The translations under genes and the position numbers were made by a program. Positions 19,042-28,585 of a stretch of 64,000 nt of DNA are shown in pieces. This stretch comes from Enterococcus xiangfangensis (GTDB lineage: Bacteria; Bacillota; Bacilli; Lactobacillales; Enterococcaceae), in the NCBI RefSeq assembly GCF_005405365.1, contig NZ_BJDX01000011.1:1-64000 (forward strand), written 5' to 3'. Under the pieces are notes generated by a model that was not told the origin of the DNA, made no database searches, and saw nothing but the letters and a program-made list of their open reading frames with translations. The stretch's first letter is position 1; every line of letters starts with the position of its first letter.

Positions 19042-20238
19042 TTAACTAATAACTGTGACTGTGACAGAGCGGCGGCCCCATTGGATACACTCTTCAACAG
19101 TTGAGAAGTGGCAGTCGATAATGTTTCCTTTGATCGCGCCGCCGGTATCGCCCGCAATCGCAATTCCGTAACCAGAGACTTCCACCATTGATCCTAGTGG
19201 GATGACGCTTGGATCGACCGCGACGACTTGCGGATTTTGGCGTAAATCGATTCCCATCGCCGTAAAGTAAGTATTGACTGACTCCGCGCAAGAATACGCA
19301 GTCGATTCCATTTGCAGGGTCCGACCAGAAGTTGTCGGCGTGCTTGGTTCAGCCGGCTTTTCGGCTGCCGGTTTTGGTTGTTCACTTGTCGTCGTTTGTT
19401 GTGAACTAGCTGGTTTTGAAACTTGTGAAGCTGCCTGTGAAGCAACTTGTACTTTTTCTTGTGCTGCTGCAACTTTGGCTGCTTCCTCTGTTTTTTTCGC
19501 AGCTGCGGCTTGTGCAGCCTTTTCTGCTTGAGCCGCTTTTTCGGCTTTCGCTTCTTTTTCCGCTTGCGCTTTTTGCGCTTTTTCAGCAGCTTGCCGGGCT
19601 TTCTCGACTTCTTTGTCTTGGCTGATTTTTTCTAAGCTTGTTTTGTTATCGGCCAGTTCTTGTTTTAAATTCGCCATTTTATTGTCCAGTTTAGTCGTTT
19701 CAGCTTCAAGACTTTGGCTGTCTTTTTTTAGTTGTACTTGTGTCTTTTCTTGCGTAACTTTCAACTCGGTCAATTTATCTTTAGCTTCGCCTAAGCTGGC
19801 TACTTTTGTTTTTTCTGTATTTTGGATCACCGACATCGCAAATGCCCGGTCCAGAAATTCGCCTAGATCTTTAGCTTCCAATAATGCCGTGATGGAACGA
19901 TTGGTCATACTATTGACTTGCGCCGTTTTCATCCGTTCAGCGATTGCCAATTTCCGCTGCTCGATCTTTTGCTCTGTTTCTGCAATATCGGTTTTTGTTT
20001 TTTTCAAAATCGCCTCATTTTGGCTGATCTTTGTTCGAATCTCATTGACTTCTTGATATTTTTCATTGACATCATTCAATGCGATCTGTAATTCTCCGCT
20101 GATTTTATCGCTTTGACGAGTAATCGCAGATTCTTTTTTATCTAATTCATTCAGTGACTCTGCTTGTGCAAAGACTGGTAAAAGTACGTTAGCGCCTAAC
20201 AACAGTGTCGCTGCGAACCCAAACATTTGCTTTTTCAC
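19042..20238 (-). CDS. Secreted 3D-domain cell-wall protein with coiled-coil N-terminus
   Basis: A 398-residue secreted protein. It starts at GTG with AAAGGTGG upstream. A signal peptide ends near VFAQA (about residue 26). Residues about 27-225 form a charged coiled coil resembling PcsB/SagA-type proteins, followed by an Ala/Lys/Glu-rich linker and a Ser/Pro/Thr-rich stretch. The C-terminal 3D domain (about 310-398) has the three-aspartate layout in VVAVDPSVIPLG, AGDTGG and IIDCHF, as in Rpf/MltA-fold putative lytic transglycosylases. It would act on septal or lateral peptidoglycan. The enterococcal SalB/Sag proteins are the closest relatives I recognise. It has its own terminator. Confidence 0.85.
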   Translation of the reverse strand: MKKQMFGFAATLLLGANVLLPVFAQAESLNELDKKESAITRQSDKISGELQIALNDVNEKYQEVNEIRTKISQNEAILKKTKTDIAETEQKIEQRKLAIAERMKTAQVNSMTNRSITALLEAKDLGEFLDRAFAMSVIQNTEKTKVASLGEAKDKLTELKVTQEKTQVQLKKDSQSLEAETTKLDNKMANLKQELADNKTSLEKISQDKEVEKARQAAEKAQKAQAEKEAKAEKAAQAEKAAQAAAAKKTEEAAKVAAAQEKVQVASQAASQVSKPASSQQTTTSEQPKPAAEKPAEPSTPTTSGRTLQMESTAYSCAESVNTYFTAMGIDLRQNPQVVAVDPSVIPLGSMVEVSGYGIAIAGDTGGAIKGNIIDCHFSTVEECIQWGRRSVTVTVIS

Positions 20239-20374
20239 TTAAAAAGTCCACCTTTCTATTTACCCTTCGTTATTATACGAAAAAAAAGACGGCTTTTTGT
20301 TTCAGCAATATTACATTTCATTACAAAACAAAGCGATTTTAAATACATCGCAGTCTATTTTGTTTTGGCTACAG

Positions 20375-20417
20375 AAAAAAGATTGTTCCCGCAAGCATCG
20401 CCAGAACAATCTTTTTG
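20375..20417 (-). terminator. Terminator of the CmpB-family gene
   Basis: Arms AAAAAGATTGTTC and GAACAATCTTTTT surround a loop of about 15 bases between two gene ends. Read on the minus strand it follows the stop at 20434, with a T run after the hairpin. Confidence 0.8.
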
Positions 20418-20433
20418 TCATGCTTTTGTAATA

Positions 20434-21219
20434 TTATTTTTTCCGCAACTCTTTCGCTAACTGCCGAATCTCTGCTAAAGGACCTGTTACATCTTTTGAT
20501 TTCATATTTGGGAAACCATTCAAAAAGCGGCGTTCTTGAAAATTCAACTTAGGTAATTGTTTGCGCCACTCTGGTTGTTCTTTGATTTCTGTCAGCCATT
20601 GACGATTTTGCAAACGCTCCTCTGCCGCGACTTTCAATTCACCAAAGTCAGAAGAAAGCTGTTCTTTTTTGTCTTGGATCGTCAAATTCATCTTGTTGAT
20701 TGCTTGGCGTAACGAAGCTAGGTTCGCTAAGGTGAAACCTAAATCAAAACTTGTGATCATTAATAAAATCATTGGCAGAAAAATACCAAAACGCTGTTGC
20801 CAATCAGTAATTAGGTTCATTAGATACGGATTTAAAACACGGACAATGAAAACGCAGGCCAATCCCCAAAAAATCGATACCGGTACTGCAACTCGGCCGT
20901 TGATATTCAACGGTACGTCTTTATAATCCCAGAGTGATAAATGAAAGATTTTTTCCAATAGAAAACTCGTGAGATATTCTAATACCGTCACTAATAGTAG
21001 TGCTAAGACAAACAGCAAGACGAGATTCTGCTGGTACGGCTCGATCAAGTATAAAACGCCGACGACTCCAAAACCATAAATCGGCGTGATCGGGCCCAAT
21101 AAAAAACCGCGATACACAAAATGTTTCGCTTTGAGCGAACAATAGACCGTCTCCCACAACCAGCCGATCAGCGAATAACAAAAAAATAATAGCACCACGT
21201 TGGTAAATTCTCGTTCCAT
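20434..21219 (-). CDS. CmpB-family (DUF1113-type) membrane protein
   Basis: A 261-residue protein with five to six membrane segments in the first 150 residues and a soluble, partly coiled C-terminal tail. It begins MEREFTNVVLLFFCYSLIGWLWETVYCSLK and carries FVYRGFLLGPITPIYGFG, the signature of the family annotated as putative ABC transporter permease (ABC_trans_CmpB). No ATPase partner is encoded next to it on the same strand, so a true transport role is doubtful. Function is not known. It is divergent from efrA, with about 235 bases between the two starts. Confidence 0.78.
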   Translation of the reverse strand: MEREFTNVVLLFFCYSLIGWLWETVYCSLKAKHFVYRGFLLGPITPIYGFGVVGVLYLIEPYQQNLVLLFVLALLLVTVLEYLTSFLLEKIFHLSLWDYKDVPLNINGRVAVPVSIFWGLACVFIVRVLNPYLMNLITDWQQRFGIFLPMILLMITSFDLGFTLANLASLRQAINKMNLTIQDKKEQLSSDFGELKVAAEERLQNRQWLTEIKEQPEWRKQLPKLNFQERRFLNGFPNMKSKDVTGPLAEIRQLAKELRKK

Positions 21220-21454
21220 TTTATGCCCCCTATTCTCGAACTCAATTATTCCACGGATAGCAAGAAAATGCTAGTTTTTATAAATCGTTTAACTGAGTTT
21301 GAAAACTTTCCCAATCAGCTAACATCTTGCCCCAAAAGAACTGCTCGAAATTTCGGCTTTCAGCGTTTAACTTTCGGAACGGTTTGACAAATACGTTACA
21401 ATAGAAGCAATTCTATTTTACGTGTCAGCTATTTTATTTATTGGAGGAACGAAT

Positions 21455-23179
21455 ATGTTTCAACTTTTACGTTATGCTAAAAATTATCGCAAGGAGATTA
21501 TCCTCGGCCCTTTTTTCAAATTCTTAGAAGCCGTCTTCGAACTGATCTTGCCGTTATTCATGGCCCGCTTAGTCGATGAAGGCATCGCGCAGCACGATCA
21601 AGAAAAGGTAATCGAGATGACAATCGCTATGTTGGGACTATCGCTTGTCGGTCTGATTTGTGCGCTGATCTGTCAATATTATGCGTCGATTGCCTCGCAA
21701 GGATTCGGAACGGTTCTGCGAAATCGTCTGATGGAAAAAATCAATCGTTTTTCACATCAAGAGCTGAACCGCTTTGGGACTGATACTCTGATCACTCGTA
21801 TGACTAACGACATCAATCAAATGCAAGGTGCTTTAGCGATGTTGATCCGCTTAGTCGTTCGTGCGCCTTTTTTAAGTATCGGTTCTGTCATTATGGCTTT
21901 TTATATTGATTGGCAGATGGGGCTCATTTTCTTGATTTTATTGCCGCTGTTTTGTCTGATTTTATTTTTGATCATCCATTTTTCAATTCCTTTATACAAA
22001 AAGATCCAGCAAAAATTAGATCAATTGAATCAGCTGGTCACTCAAAATCTAAGCGGTGTGCGGGTCATTCGTGCCTTTGCTCGAACAAAGACCGAGACCG
22101 ATCATTTTACTAAAGAAACCGAAGAAATCTCTCGTTTGAATCAAAATGTTGCGAATATCTCGGCACTACTTTCTCCTACTACGACTTTGATCATGAACGC
22201 TGGTGTTGTCGCTTTGCTTTATTTTGGCGGTTTTAAAGTAAATATTGGACACTTGGAACAAGGACAGATTTTAGCTTTGATCAATTATATGAATCAAATG
22301 CTCTTAGCTTTGATCGTCGTCTCAAACTTAGTCATTCTTTTTACTCGGGCAGCAGCGTCAGCCAATCGAATCAATGAAGTTTTTGCCACCGATTCAACGT
22401 TGATCGATTCTGGTACCGTACACCAAACAGCTGAACAAGCTCCATTAGTTGTATTTGATAATGTAGACTTTCGTTATACTGAAAAATCAGGACTAGCTTT
22501 GCAGGCTGTTTCTTTTACTTTGGAAAAAAATAAAATTCTTGGCATTACCGGCGTGACTGGCAGCGGCAAATCGACGTTGATCAGTTTGATCCCACGATTT
22601 TATGATACCGATGCAGGAGCGATTTATTTTGCCGGCAGCAATGTCAAAGACTGGTCGTTAGACAATTTACGTTCAATGATCGCGCTCGTTCCGCAAACCG
22701 CTGTTTTATTCAGCGGAACGATTCGCGAAAATCTGCAATGGGGAAAATCCAATGCCACCGATGAAGAATGCTGGGCGGCACTGGCTACCGCTCAAGCCGC
22801 TGAATTTGTTGAAACACTGCCGGAGGGTTTAGATACTGTCATCTTAGAAAATGGGAAAAACTTTTCCGGTGGACAGCGGCAACGTTTGACGATTGCCCGC
22901 GCGTTGATCCGCAAACCAAAACTTTTGATTTTAGATGATTCATTGTCTGCTTTGGATTATCAAACTGATTTAGACTTGCGGCAAGCGTTAAAACGCGATC
23001 TAGATTGTGGCGTCATCATTATTTCCCAGCGCCTTCGCTCGCTTCAAGCTGCTGAAACGATCTTGTTGCTGGATAATGGGAGAATTGCGGCTCAGGGCCG
23101 CCACGAGGAACTCTTGCAAACTTCTGAACTTTATCAAGAGTTGGTCGAATCTCAAGCAGAAAGCGAGGCACTCCAATGA
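21455..23179 (+). CDS. efrA: Heterodimeric ABC multidrug exporter subunit, EfrA-like
   Basis: Half-transporter of 574 residues: six membrane segments in the first about 300, then a nucleotide-binding domain. Visible are Walker A (GVTGSGKST), the signature FSGGQRQR and Walker B LLILDDSLSALD. Asp replaces the catalytic Glu after Walker B, so this subunit carries the degenerate Walker B of an asymmetric heterodimer. The start has a TTGGAGGAA site; an upstream in-frame ATG lacks one. The stop overlaps the efrB start by four bases (ATGA). EfrAB of E. faecalis exports dyes and several drugs; similarity in the first 40 residues supports the name. Confidence 0.85.
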   Translation: MFQLLRYAKNYRKEIILGPFFKFLEAVFELILPLFMARLVDEGIAQHDQEKVIEMTIAMLGLSLVGLICALICQYYASIASQGFGTVLRNRLMEKINRFSHQELNRFGTDTLITRMTNDINQMQGALAMLIRLVVRAPFLSIGSVIMAFYIDWQMGLIFLILLPLFCLILFLIIHFSIPLYKKIQQKLDQLNQLVTQNLSGVRVIRAFARTKTETDHFTKETEEISRLNQNVANISALLSPTTTLIMNAGVVALLYFGGFKVNIGHLEQGQILALINYMNQMLLALIVVSNLVILFTRAAASANRINEVFATDSTLIDSGTVHQTAEQAPLVVFDNVDFRYTEKSGLALQAVSFTLEKNKILGITGVTGSGKSTLISLIPRFYDTDAGAIYFAGSNVKDWSLDNLRSMIALVPQTAVLFSGTIRENLQWGKSNATDEECWAALATAQAAEFVETLPEGLDTVILENGKNFSGGQRQRLTIARALIRKPKLLILDDSLSALDYQTDLDLRQALKRDLDCGVIIISQRLRSLQAAETILLLDNGRIAAQGRHEELLQTSELYQELVESQAESEALQ

Positions 23180-24930
23180 TCAAAAAGAATTTCTTTCGTT
23201 CGTTAAAATTATTTCTTCCTTATCTTGCGGCTTATCCGAAAGAGTTGATCGCTGCGATTGTTTTAGGCATCGCCAGCGGGATCACTTCTGTACTGATGAC
23301 TTATTATATCGGGGTAGCTGTCGATCAGATGGTCAATCAAGGTGCCGTGGATTTTGAGCGGCTCTTTCAGATTCTTCAATTGTTTATCGGAATCTTTTTA
23401 GTGACGGTCGTCAGCCAATACTTTATTCAACGTCTAGGAAATACTGTCGCCTTTGATTCTGTCGCTAAATTGCGGGAAGAAACTTTTGCTCATCTGAATC
23501 GATTGCCTTTAAGTTATTACGATCAAAGTTCTAAAGGTGATATCGTCAGCCGTTTTACTAATGATATGGATACTATTTCAACTGCGATTTCAGCCGTTTT
23601 TAATCAAGTCTTTTCTGGAATGACTGTCGTTTTAGTTGCTTTAGTCTTTATGTTATTTCTTAGTCCATTGCTGACATTAGTTGTCTTAGCAGCGACACCT
23701 GTCATCTTTTTATTGACGTATATCGTTGCTCGAACGTCTCAGCAATACTTCACTAGCCAGCAACAATTAGTCGGTTCGATCTCAGGTTTCATTACAGAAA
23801 TGGTCGGCAATCAAAAAATCGTCAAAGCCTTTCAACGTGAAGAACAAAACCAAGTGAATTTCGAAGCGTTGAACCAAGAATTATATGTGCGGGGGCAAAA
23901 AGCTCAGTTTGCTTCTGCCATAACCAATCCTGCTTCACGTTTTGTCGATCATCTGGCCTATTTGACCGTTGGCCTTGTCGGAGGGTTATTAGCGTTGAAA
24001 ACAAACAGCGATGTGACGATCGGGATCATTTCCAGTTTCACGATCTATTCCAGTCAATTCACCAAACCTTTTATCGAACTTTCTGGGATCACGATCCAAA
24101 TCCAAACAGCGGTCGCCGGGCTTGATCGTTCATTTGAATTATTAAAAGAACCGATCGAACAAGCAGATGATCCTGCTGCACGTGTTTTGTCTACAGCGGA
24201 AGGAAAAGTTGTTTTTGATCAGGTGGCTTTCTCCTATCAAAAAGATCAACCGCTGATTGAAGACTTCAACTTGACTGTTGAGCCGGGGGAAACGATCGCG
24301 ATCATCGGAAAAACCGGTGCCGGAAAATCGACCTTAGTGAATTTGCTGCTGCGTTTTTATGAAGTCGATCAAGGTAAAATTACAATCGACGGGACCGACA
24401 TTCGCCAATTGACCCGCGACAGCTTGCGCCGGCAATTCGGGATAGTCCTGCAAGAAACATGGTTGTTAGACACTAGTTTGCGAGCAAACTTACGCTACGG
24501 TCGGAAATCTGCAACCGATGAAGAAATCTACGCGGCTTTAAAAGATGCCTACATGTACGATTTTGTCATGCGCTTACCTGACAAATTGGACACACTTGTA
24601 GGTGAAGCGGGAATCAAACTTTCTGATGGTCAACGACAGTTATTGACGATCGCGCGCACCATGATCAGCCGTCCAGCCATGCTGATCCTTGATGAAGCCA
24701 CTAGTTCTGTCGATACGCTGACCGAACAAAAAATTCAGCGGGCTTTTCTCGCTATGATGAACGATCATACGAGTTTCGTCATCGCTCATCGCTTATCAAC
24801 GATTCAGAATGCCGATCAGATCCTCGTACTCGATCACGGAAGAATCGTCGAGATCGGTCAGCATCACGAATTGCTGCAAAAAAACGGCTATTATAAGAAA
24901 CTCTACCAAGCCCAATTTTCTCAGAGCTGA
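23176..24930 (+). CDS. efrB: Heterodimeric ABC multidrug exporter subunit, EfrB-like
   Basis: Partner half-transporter of 584 residues with six membrane segments, then an ATPase domain: Walker A GKTGAGKST, Walker B MLILDEATSSVD with the catalytic Glu intact, and H-loop IAHRLST. The signature motif is LSDGQ rather than LSGGQ. Paired with the Asp-for-Glu change in EfrA, this fits one degenerate and one active ATP site, as in characterised heterodimeric exporters. Translation is coupled to efrA through the ATGA overlap. The transcript should end at the bidirectional hairpin near 24975. Confidence 0.86.
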   Translation: MIKKNFFRSLKLFLPYLAAYPKELIAAIVLGIASGITSVLMTYYIGVAVDQMVNQGAVDFERLFQILQLFIGIFLVTVVSQYFIQRLGNTVAFDSVAKLREETFAHLNRLPLSYYDQSSKGDIVSRFTNDMDTISTAISAVFNQVFSGMTVVLVALVFMLFLSPLLTLVVLAATPVIFLLTYIVARTSQQYFTSQQQLVGSISGFITEMVGNQKIVKAFQREEQNQVNFEALNQELYVRGQKAQFASAITNPASRFVDHLAYLTVGLVGGLLALKTNSDVTIGIISSFTIYSSQFTKPFIELSGITIQIQTAVAGLDRSFELLKEPIEQADDPAARVLSTAEGKVVFDQVAFSYQKDQPLIEDFNLTVEPGETIAIIGKTGAGKSTLVNLLLRFYEVDQGKITIDGTDIRQLTRDSLRRQFGIVLQETWLLDTSLRANLRYGRKSATDEEIYAALKDAYMYDFVMRLPDKLDTLVGEAGIKLSDGQRQLLTIARTMISRPAMLILDEATSSVDTLTEQKIQRAFLAMMNDHTSFVIAHRLSTIQNADQILVLDHGRIVEIGQHHELLQKNGYYKKLYQAQFSQS

Positions 24931-24971
24931 TAACCTTTCCATAGAATAATTACGATTCAAGTTGTAGACAA

Positions 24972-25014
24972 AAAGAATCAGCAGGCAAATTAACTCGCCT
25001 GCTGATTCTTTTTT
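24972..25014. terminator. Bidirectional terminator between efrB and the MFS gene
   Basis: Perfect 12-base arms GAATCAGCAGGC (24975-24986) and GCCTGCTGATTC (24997-25008) have A/T runs on both sides. The hairpin overlaps the last codons and stop of the minus-strand MFS gene. Confidence 0.92.
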
Positions 25015-26219
25015 ACCCTCGCTCGACGGTAAAACGCCAAACATAAAAGACTGATGATTAGTGTTAGAAAACCTGAAATCAAGAACCACCGAGCAATTCC
25101 AAATTTTTCTGATAAAGGTCCAGCCAACAATAGACCAATCGGCATCGCACCTGACATCACACTGCCAAATAGTGAAAAGACGCGTCCTAATTTTTCTGGC
25201 GGGACTGTTTCTTGTAAGTAAGAAGTAAACGGAATATTGTATAGATTCCCAACACCGCCCATCAAGACACAGAAGAAAATGAACAGCCAATAACCAGTTA
25301 GATTTGCCGGAGCTAATCCGTTGCCGATAAATGTAATAGCCAAACCGACATTTGCTAGTTGAGAAGCTAGTAATTTTTCTTGCCAATTCTTCTTTATTCC
25401 GATTAAAAAGGCACTGAGCATCATTCCAACAGCATAAGAAAATTCAACTATACTGGCAAACCAGGCCGATAATTCAAAGTGCACATTTGTCATCAAAGGA
25501 AATAAAACGCCCAATGGCAAATAGAAAATCATAATAAAAAAGGAGAAGAATGTCACTACTAACAGCGGCGGATCTTCTTTAAAGACAGCAAAACCAGCCT
25601 TTAACTCTTTCAAATAATGTTGCATACTTTCTTCACTGCGCGGAACATCGGGAACTTCAACAATCCATAACGTCACACAGGCTGCTAAAGCACCAATCAA
25701 ATCCGTTAACAAAATCAGCCATAAAGGCATTACAGCAAACATTGCTGCACCTATAACCGGACCTAACATAAACGCACCGGATTGCAAAAATTGATTCCAG
25801 CTATTCGCTTGGACCAGCTCTTCTTCTGGGACTAATAATGGGACAATTGCTTGAATCGAAGGTGTGTGAAAAACATTTGCCAACGCTCGTAAAAACAATG
25901 CTGCGATCACAACTAAATAGCCCGGATTTCCTAATAAAAACCAAAAGGATAAAACGAGTGCGACTAGACTCATGAATAAATCCGCAAAAATCACAATATA
26001 TTTTCGCTTCAGTCGATCAAGCCAAACACCGACAAAAGGTCCTAAGAATAGCTGAGGCAAATACGCCGATAACCCGGCTAAAGACAGCATGATCGCTGAT
26101 TTTGATTCGTTAGTCAGCCACCAGATCAGGGAAAATTGGACGGCGGAACTTCCAATCAAAGATACCGTCTGACCAGATAAAATCGTTAAATATTTTTTTC
26201 TCCATTGTTGTTTTTCCAT
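24990..26219 (-). CDS. MFS exporter, Mef/MFS_3-like
   Basis: A 409-residue twelve-segment major facilitator. It begins MEKQQWRKKYLTILSGQTVS. Between segments 2 and 3 it has GPFVGVWLDRLKRKYIVIFAD, the MFS motif A region. The layout resembles the Mef(A)/macrolide-efflux and MFS_3 group. Substrate cannot be inferred. The ATG ending at 26219 is chosen for its AAAGGAG site. A perfect inverted repeat in the leader may bind a repressor. It converges with efrB and shares its terminator. Confidence 0.83.
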   Translation of the reverse strand: MEKQQWRKKYLTILSGQTVSLIGSSAVQFSLIWWLTNESKSAIMLSLAGLSAYLPQLFLGPFVGVWLDRLKRKYIVIFADLFMSLVALVLSFWFLLGNPGYLVVIAALFLRALANVFHTPSIQAIVPLLVPEEELVQANSWNQFLQSGAFMLGPVIGAAMFAVMPLWLILLTDLIGALAACVTLWIVEVPDVPRSEESMQHYLKELKAGFAVFKEDPPLLVVTFFSFFIMIFYLPLGVLFPLMTNVHFELSAWFASIVEFSYAVGMMLSAFLIGIKKNWQEKLLASQLANVGLAITFIGNGLAPANLTGYWLFIFFCVLMGGVGNLYNIPFTSYLQETVPPEKLGRVFSLFGSVMSGAMPIGLLLAGPLSEKFGIARWFLISGFLTLIISLLCLAFYRRARVKKNQQAS

Positions 26220-26230
26220 AATTGCTCCTT

Positions 26231-26251
26231 TGTTTGTCATTTGAACAAACA
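26231..26251 (-). promoter_or_regulatory. Candidate repressor operator upstream of the MFS gene
   Basis: Perfect inverted repeat TGTTTGT-N7-ACAAACA directly upstream of the ribosome binding site of the MFS gene. The size and symmetry fit a dimeric TetR- or MarR-type operator. No regulator gene is adjacent, so the protein is unknown. Confidence 0.4.
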
Positions 26252-26375
26252 AGAAGTTCGTCAAACGCTGATTATTTGATCACTAGTTCATTTCTCAAGC
26301 GAATAGAATACATAAAAATCCCTCCTAATTTATAATAATTTTTCTAGTGCCATTAATTATTTAGCTTTTCGTCTG

Positions 26376-27551
26376 CTACTGCTTAATTGTCTCCATCAAA
26401 CCTAATTCGATTTTCCACTTCAATAAACGGGCAACTGATTGATCCAATTGCTCTTCACTGTATTCTCCATTTTGGATAGCAGTTAAAACATAGGGAATCT
26501 GCGTGCTGTAACTTGAAGATAAAATTAGATCATTTCCAGCTTTTAACGCTTGCAATCCAGCCTCTTCTTGAGAAATAAAGTTTGCCAGCCCCGCCATGTC
26601 CATATCATCTGTCATGATTACGCCAGTAAATCCGAGCTCGTTGCGAATCACATCATGTACCGGTTTTGAGATTGAAGCGGGGAAATCCCCGTCAATGGCT
26701 TTAACAATATTATGAGAAACCATGATGCTGTCAGCACCTGCTTTGATTCCCGCTTCAAAAGGCAAGAAATCATTTTTTCGTAATTCCTCTATTGAACGAT
26801 CATCCGTCACAATTTCCACATGAGAATCACGATTATTGCCATAACCTGGAAAATGTTTCAACGTCGAACCAAGTTTTTGTTTTTTCATTGCTTCCACGCT
26901 TAATTTGACATACTGACTAGTTCCAGCCGCGTCCATTCCAATCGTTCGATCATAGATAAATGATTGCGGGTCCGTTGATACGTCCGCATCCGGAAACATT
27001 CCCAACTGAATGCCTAACTCCGCAAAAACTTGGGCTTTCCGATCAATTTCTTGAGTGATACTTTCCCAGCCGTTTTCTTTGTACAACGCTTGTGGACTTT
27101 TAAAAGCCGGCGAGACGATTTGATTTCTGCTTAAACGGCTAACGCTGCCACCTTCTTCATCTGATCCGATAAACAGCGGCGTTTTGCTGACTGACTGATA
27201 ACTTGCGATGGCTTGCTTTACTTCAGCTTGGCCTTTGCCTTCCATGTCGCGATCAAACAGCAAATAACCGCCGAGATGATACGTTTGGATATCCGCTACT
27301 TGGTTTTGCTCCGGCACACGAGCCATGAATAATTGCCCGACTTTTTCTTCCAACGTCATTTCTTGCATTAGTTGATCAACTTTTTCCGTCACTGTCAATT
27401 CCGTTTTTGTAGATTCGGATGTTTGCGTTTCTGCTATTGAGTCCGTTGTTTTGCTCGATTTAGTCGCTGGCTTCGAACCTGAATTTCCACAAGCGGCTAA
27501 AAGTACGACCGCCGACAAAACCATCAAACTCACCAAAATATTTTTTTTCAC
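26376..27551 (-). CDS. Lipoprotein beta-N-acetylhexosaminidase, glycoside hydrolase family 3
   Basis: A 391-residue GH3 enzyme with a lipoprotein signal (VLLAACGN, lipid Cys near 21), then a Ser/Thr-rich linker to about residue 55. Catalytic landmarks are GSDEEGGSVSRL, KHFPGYGNNRDSH with the Asp-His general acid/base pair of NagZ-type enzymes, and the nucleophile region GVIMTDDMDMAGL. It would release N-acetylglucosamine from muropeptides or chitin-like oligomers at the outer membrane face. It is a single-domain form without the C-terminal GH3 domain. No amino-sugar transport genes are next to it. Confidence 0.9.
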   Translation of the reverse strand: MKKNILVSLMVLSAVVLLAACGNSGSKPATKSSKTTDSIAETQTSESTKTELTVTEKVDQLMQEMTLEEKVGQLFMARVPEQNQVADIQTYHLGGYLLFDRDMEGKGQAEVKQAIASYQSVSKTPLFIGSDEEGGSVSRLSRNQIVSPAFKSPQALYKENGWESITQEIDRKAQVFAELGIQLGMFPDADVSTDPQSFIYDRTIGMDAAGTSQYVKLSVEAMKKQKLGSTLKHFPGYGNNRDSHVEIVTDDRSIEELRKNDFLPFEAGIKAGADSIMVSHNIVKAIDGDFPASISKPVHDVIRNELGFTGVIMTDDMDMAGLANFISQEEAGLQALKAGNDLILSSSYSTQIPYVLTAIQNGEYSEEQLDQSVARLLKWKIELGLMETIKQ

Positions 27552-27696
27552 TTTTCTTACTCCTTAGTTAAAATAATTGTTCGATTCCAGTACCTCAAAT
27601 TTTCGTTCATTTAAAAGGTACAAGCATATGAACTAGGATATGATTCATTTTAGCATAGCTGGCAGAAAGAACGCAGCGTTTTAAGTTTGCAAATGA

Positions 27697-27738
27697 AAAA
27701 GTGCCAAGAAAAAGCAGGATCACTTTTTCTCGACACTA
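27697..27738 (-). terminator. Terminator of the orphan regulator gene
   Basis: On the minus strand, arms AGTGTCGAGAAAAAG and CTTTTTCTTGGCACT are followed by five T, directly after the stop codon at 27739. Confidence 0.82.
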
Positions 27739-28443
27739 CTATTTATTCAGAATCGCGCCTTCTTTTCGAATACGATACCCTTTGCCCCAAATCGTTTGAA
27801 TAACTTCGCGATCCATTTCAAGTGTTTCCAGCTTTAATTTGATATTTTTTATCAAAGAAGACAGCTGAGCTAAACGAGACTGCGAAACATTGCCCCACAA
27901 CGATAGGCACAACTCGTCACGAGAAATGATCTCGCCGCATTGATTACGCAATTTCTCCAAGACTTGCAGCTCAAGTGAAGATAGATTGACCAAGGTCAAA
28001 GCTGAAAGTCCTTGCTCTTTTTCAGCGATGGTTTCTTTTTCCGAAATAATCGGCGTAAATGTCCGAACGCGATATTGCGCAGCCACTTCTGCCAACTGCT
28101 CACGCAACGATTCGACTGAGTCGCTGTTTTGAACGGCACCGCTCACCCCGTGTTCTTTTAATGCTGCGCGATCATTCTCACTAAGCGGATGATCCACTTC
28201 GCGTAAAATACTTTGTCCTCGATTGCTCAGTTTAGGCAGCAGCCATTCCATCTCATAACTTGAGATTGTTTCACCAATAATAATGATTGGAAAGTAATCC
28301 ACTAAATCTGTCATTCGCCCATTCATTTGGAGCTCATCTAAAATACTGGTAGAACAAAAAACCTCATAATTTAAATATTGCAATTTATTAGTGATAATTT
28401 CTTCTGCTAAAATATTTTTGGTCAAAACTAAAACTCTGATCAT
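27739..28443 (-). CDS. Orphan OmpR-like regulator with degenerate receiver domain
   Basis: A 234-residue protein with a receiver-like N-terminal half and a winged-helix Trans_reg_C domain (about 145-228: LSSLELQVLEKL, then ISRDELCLSLWG, and the C-terminal VIQTIWGKGYRI hairpin). In the receiver half the acidic pair expected after the first strand is missing (VLVLTKNILAEE) and the phospho-acceptor position reads IIIIGETIS, with no Asp. Phosphorylation by a kinase is therefore unlikely, and no kinase gene is nearby. It probably works as a phosphorylation-independent regulator. Target genes are unknown. It is monocistronic. Confidence 0.8.
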   Translation of the reverse strand: MIRVLVLTKNILAEEIITNKLQYLNYEVFCSTSILDELQMNGRMTDLVDYFPIIIIGETISSYEMEWLLPKLSNRGQSILREVDHPLSENDRAALKEHGVSGAVQNSDSVESLREQLAEVAAQYRVRTFTPIISEKETIAEKEQGLSALTLVNLSSLELQVLEKLRNQCGEIISRDELCLSLWGNVSQSRLAQLSSLIKNIKLKLETLEMDREVIQTIWGKGYRIRKEGAILNK

Positions 28444-28585
28444 CTAGCCACCCTCATTTTCTAATTAATAATGATTATGACTAGAATATAACTTAAATTT
28501 CAGCAAATAAAAGGTCTTTTTTTAGATGATATAAAATAAAATTATGAACATTTCAAACTATCTCGTTTTTATTAATTTGAAATAA

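Noticed and set aside
21384..21402. TTGACA followed closely by TACAAT upstream of efrA as its promoter.
   Set aside because: The spacing is only seven bases, far too short for a sigma-A promoter, and no better -10 lies at 16-18 bases.
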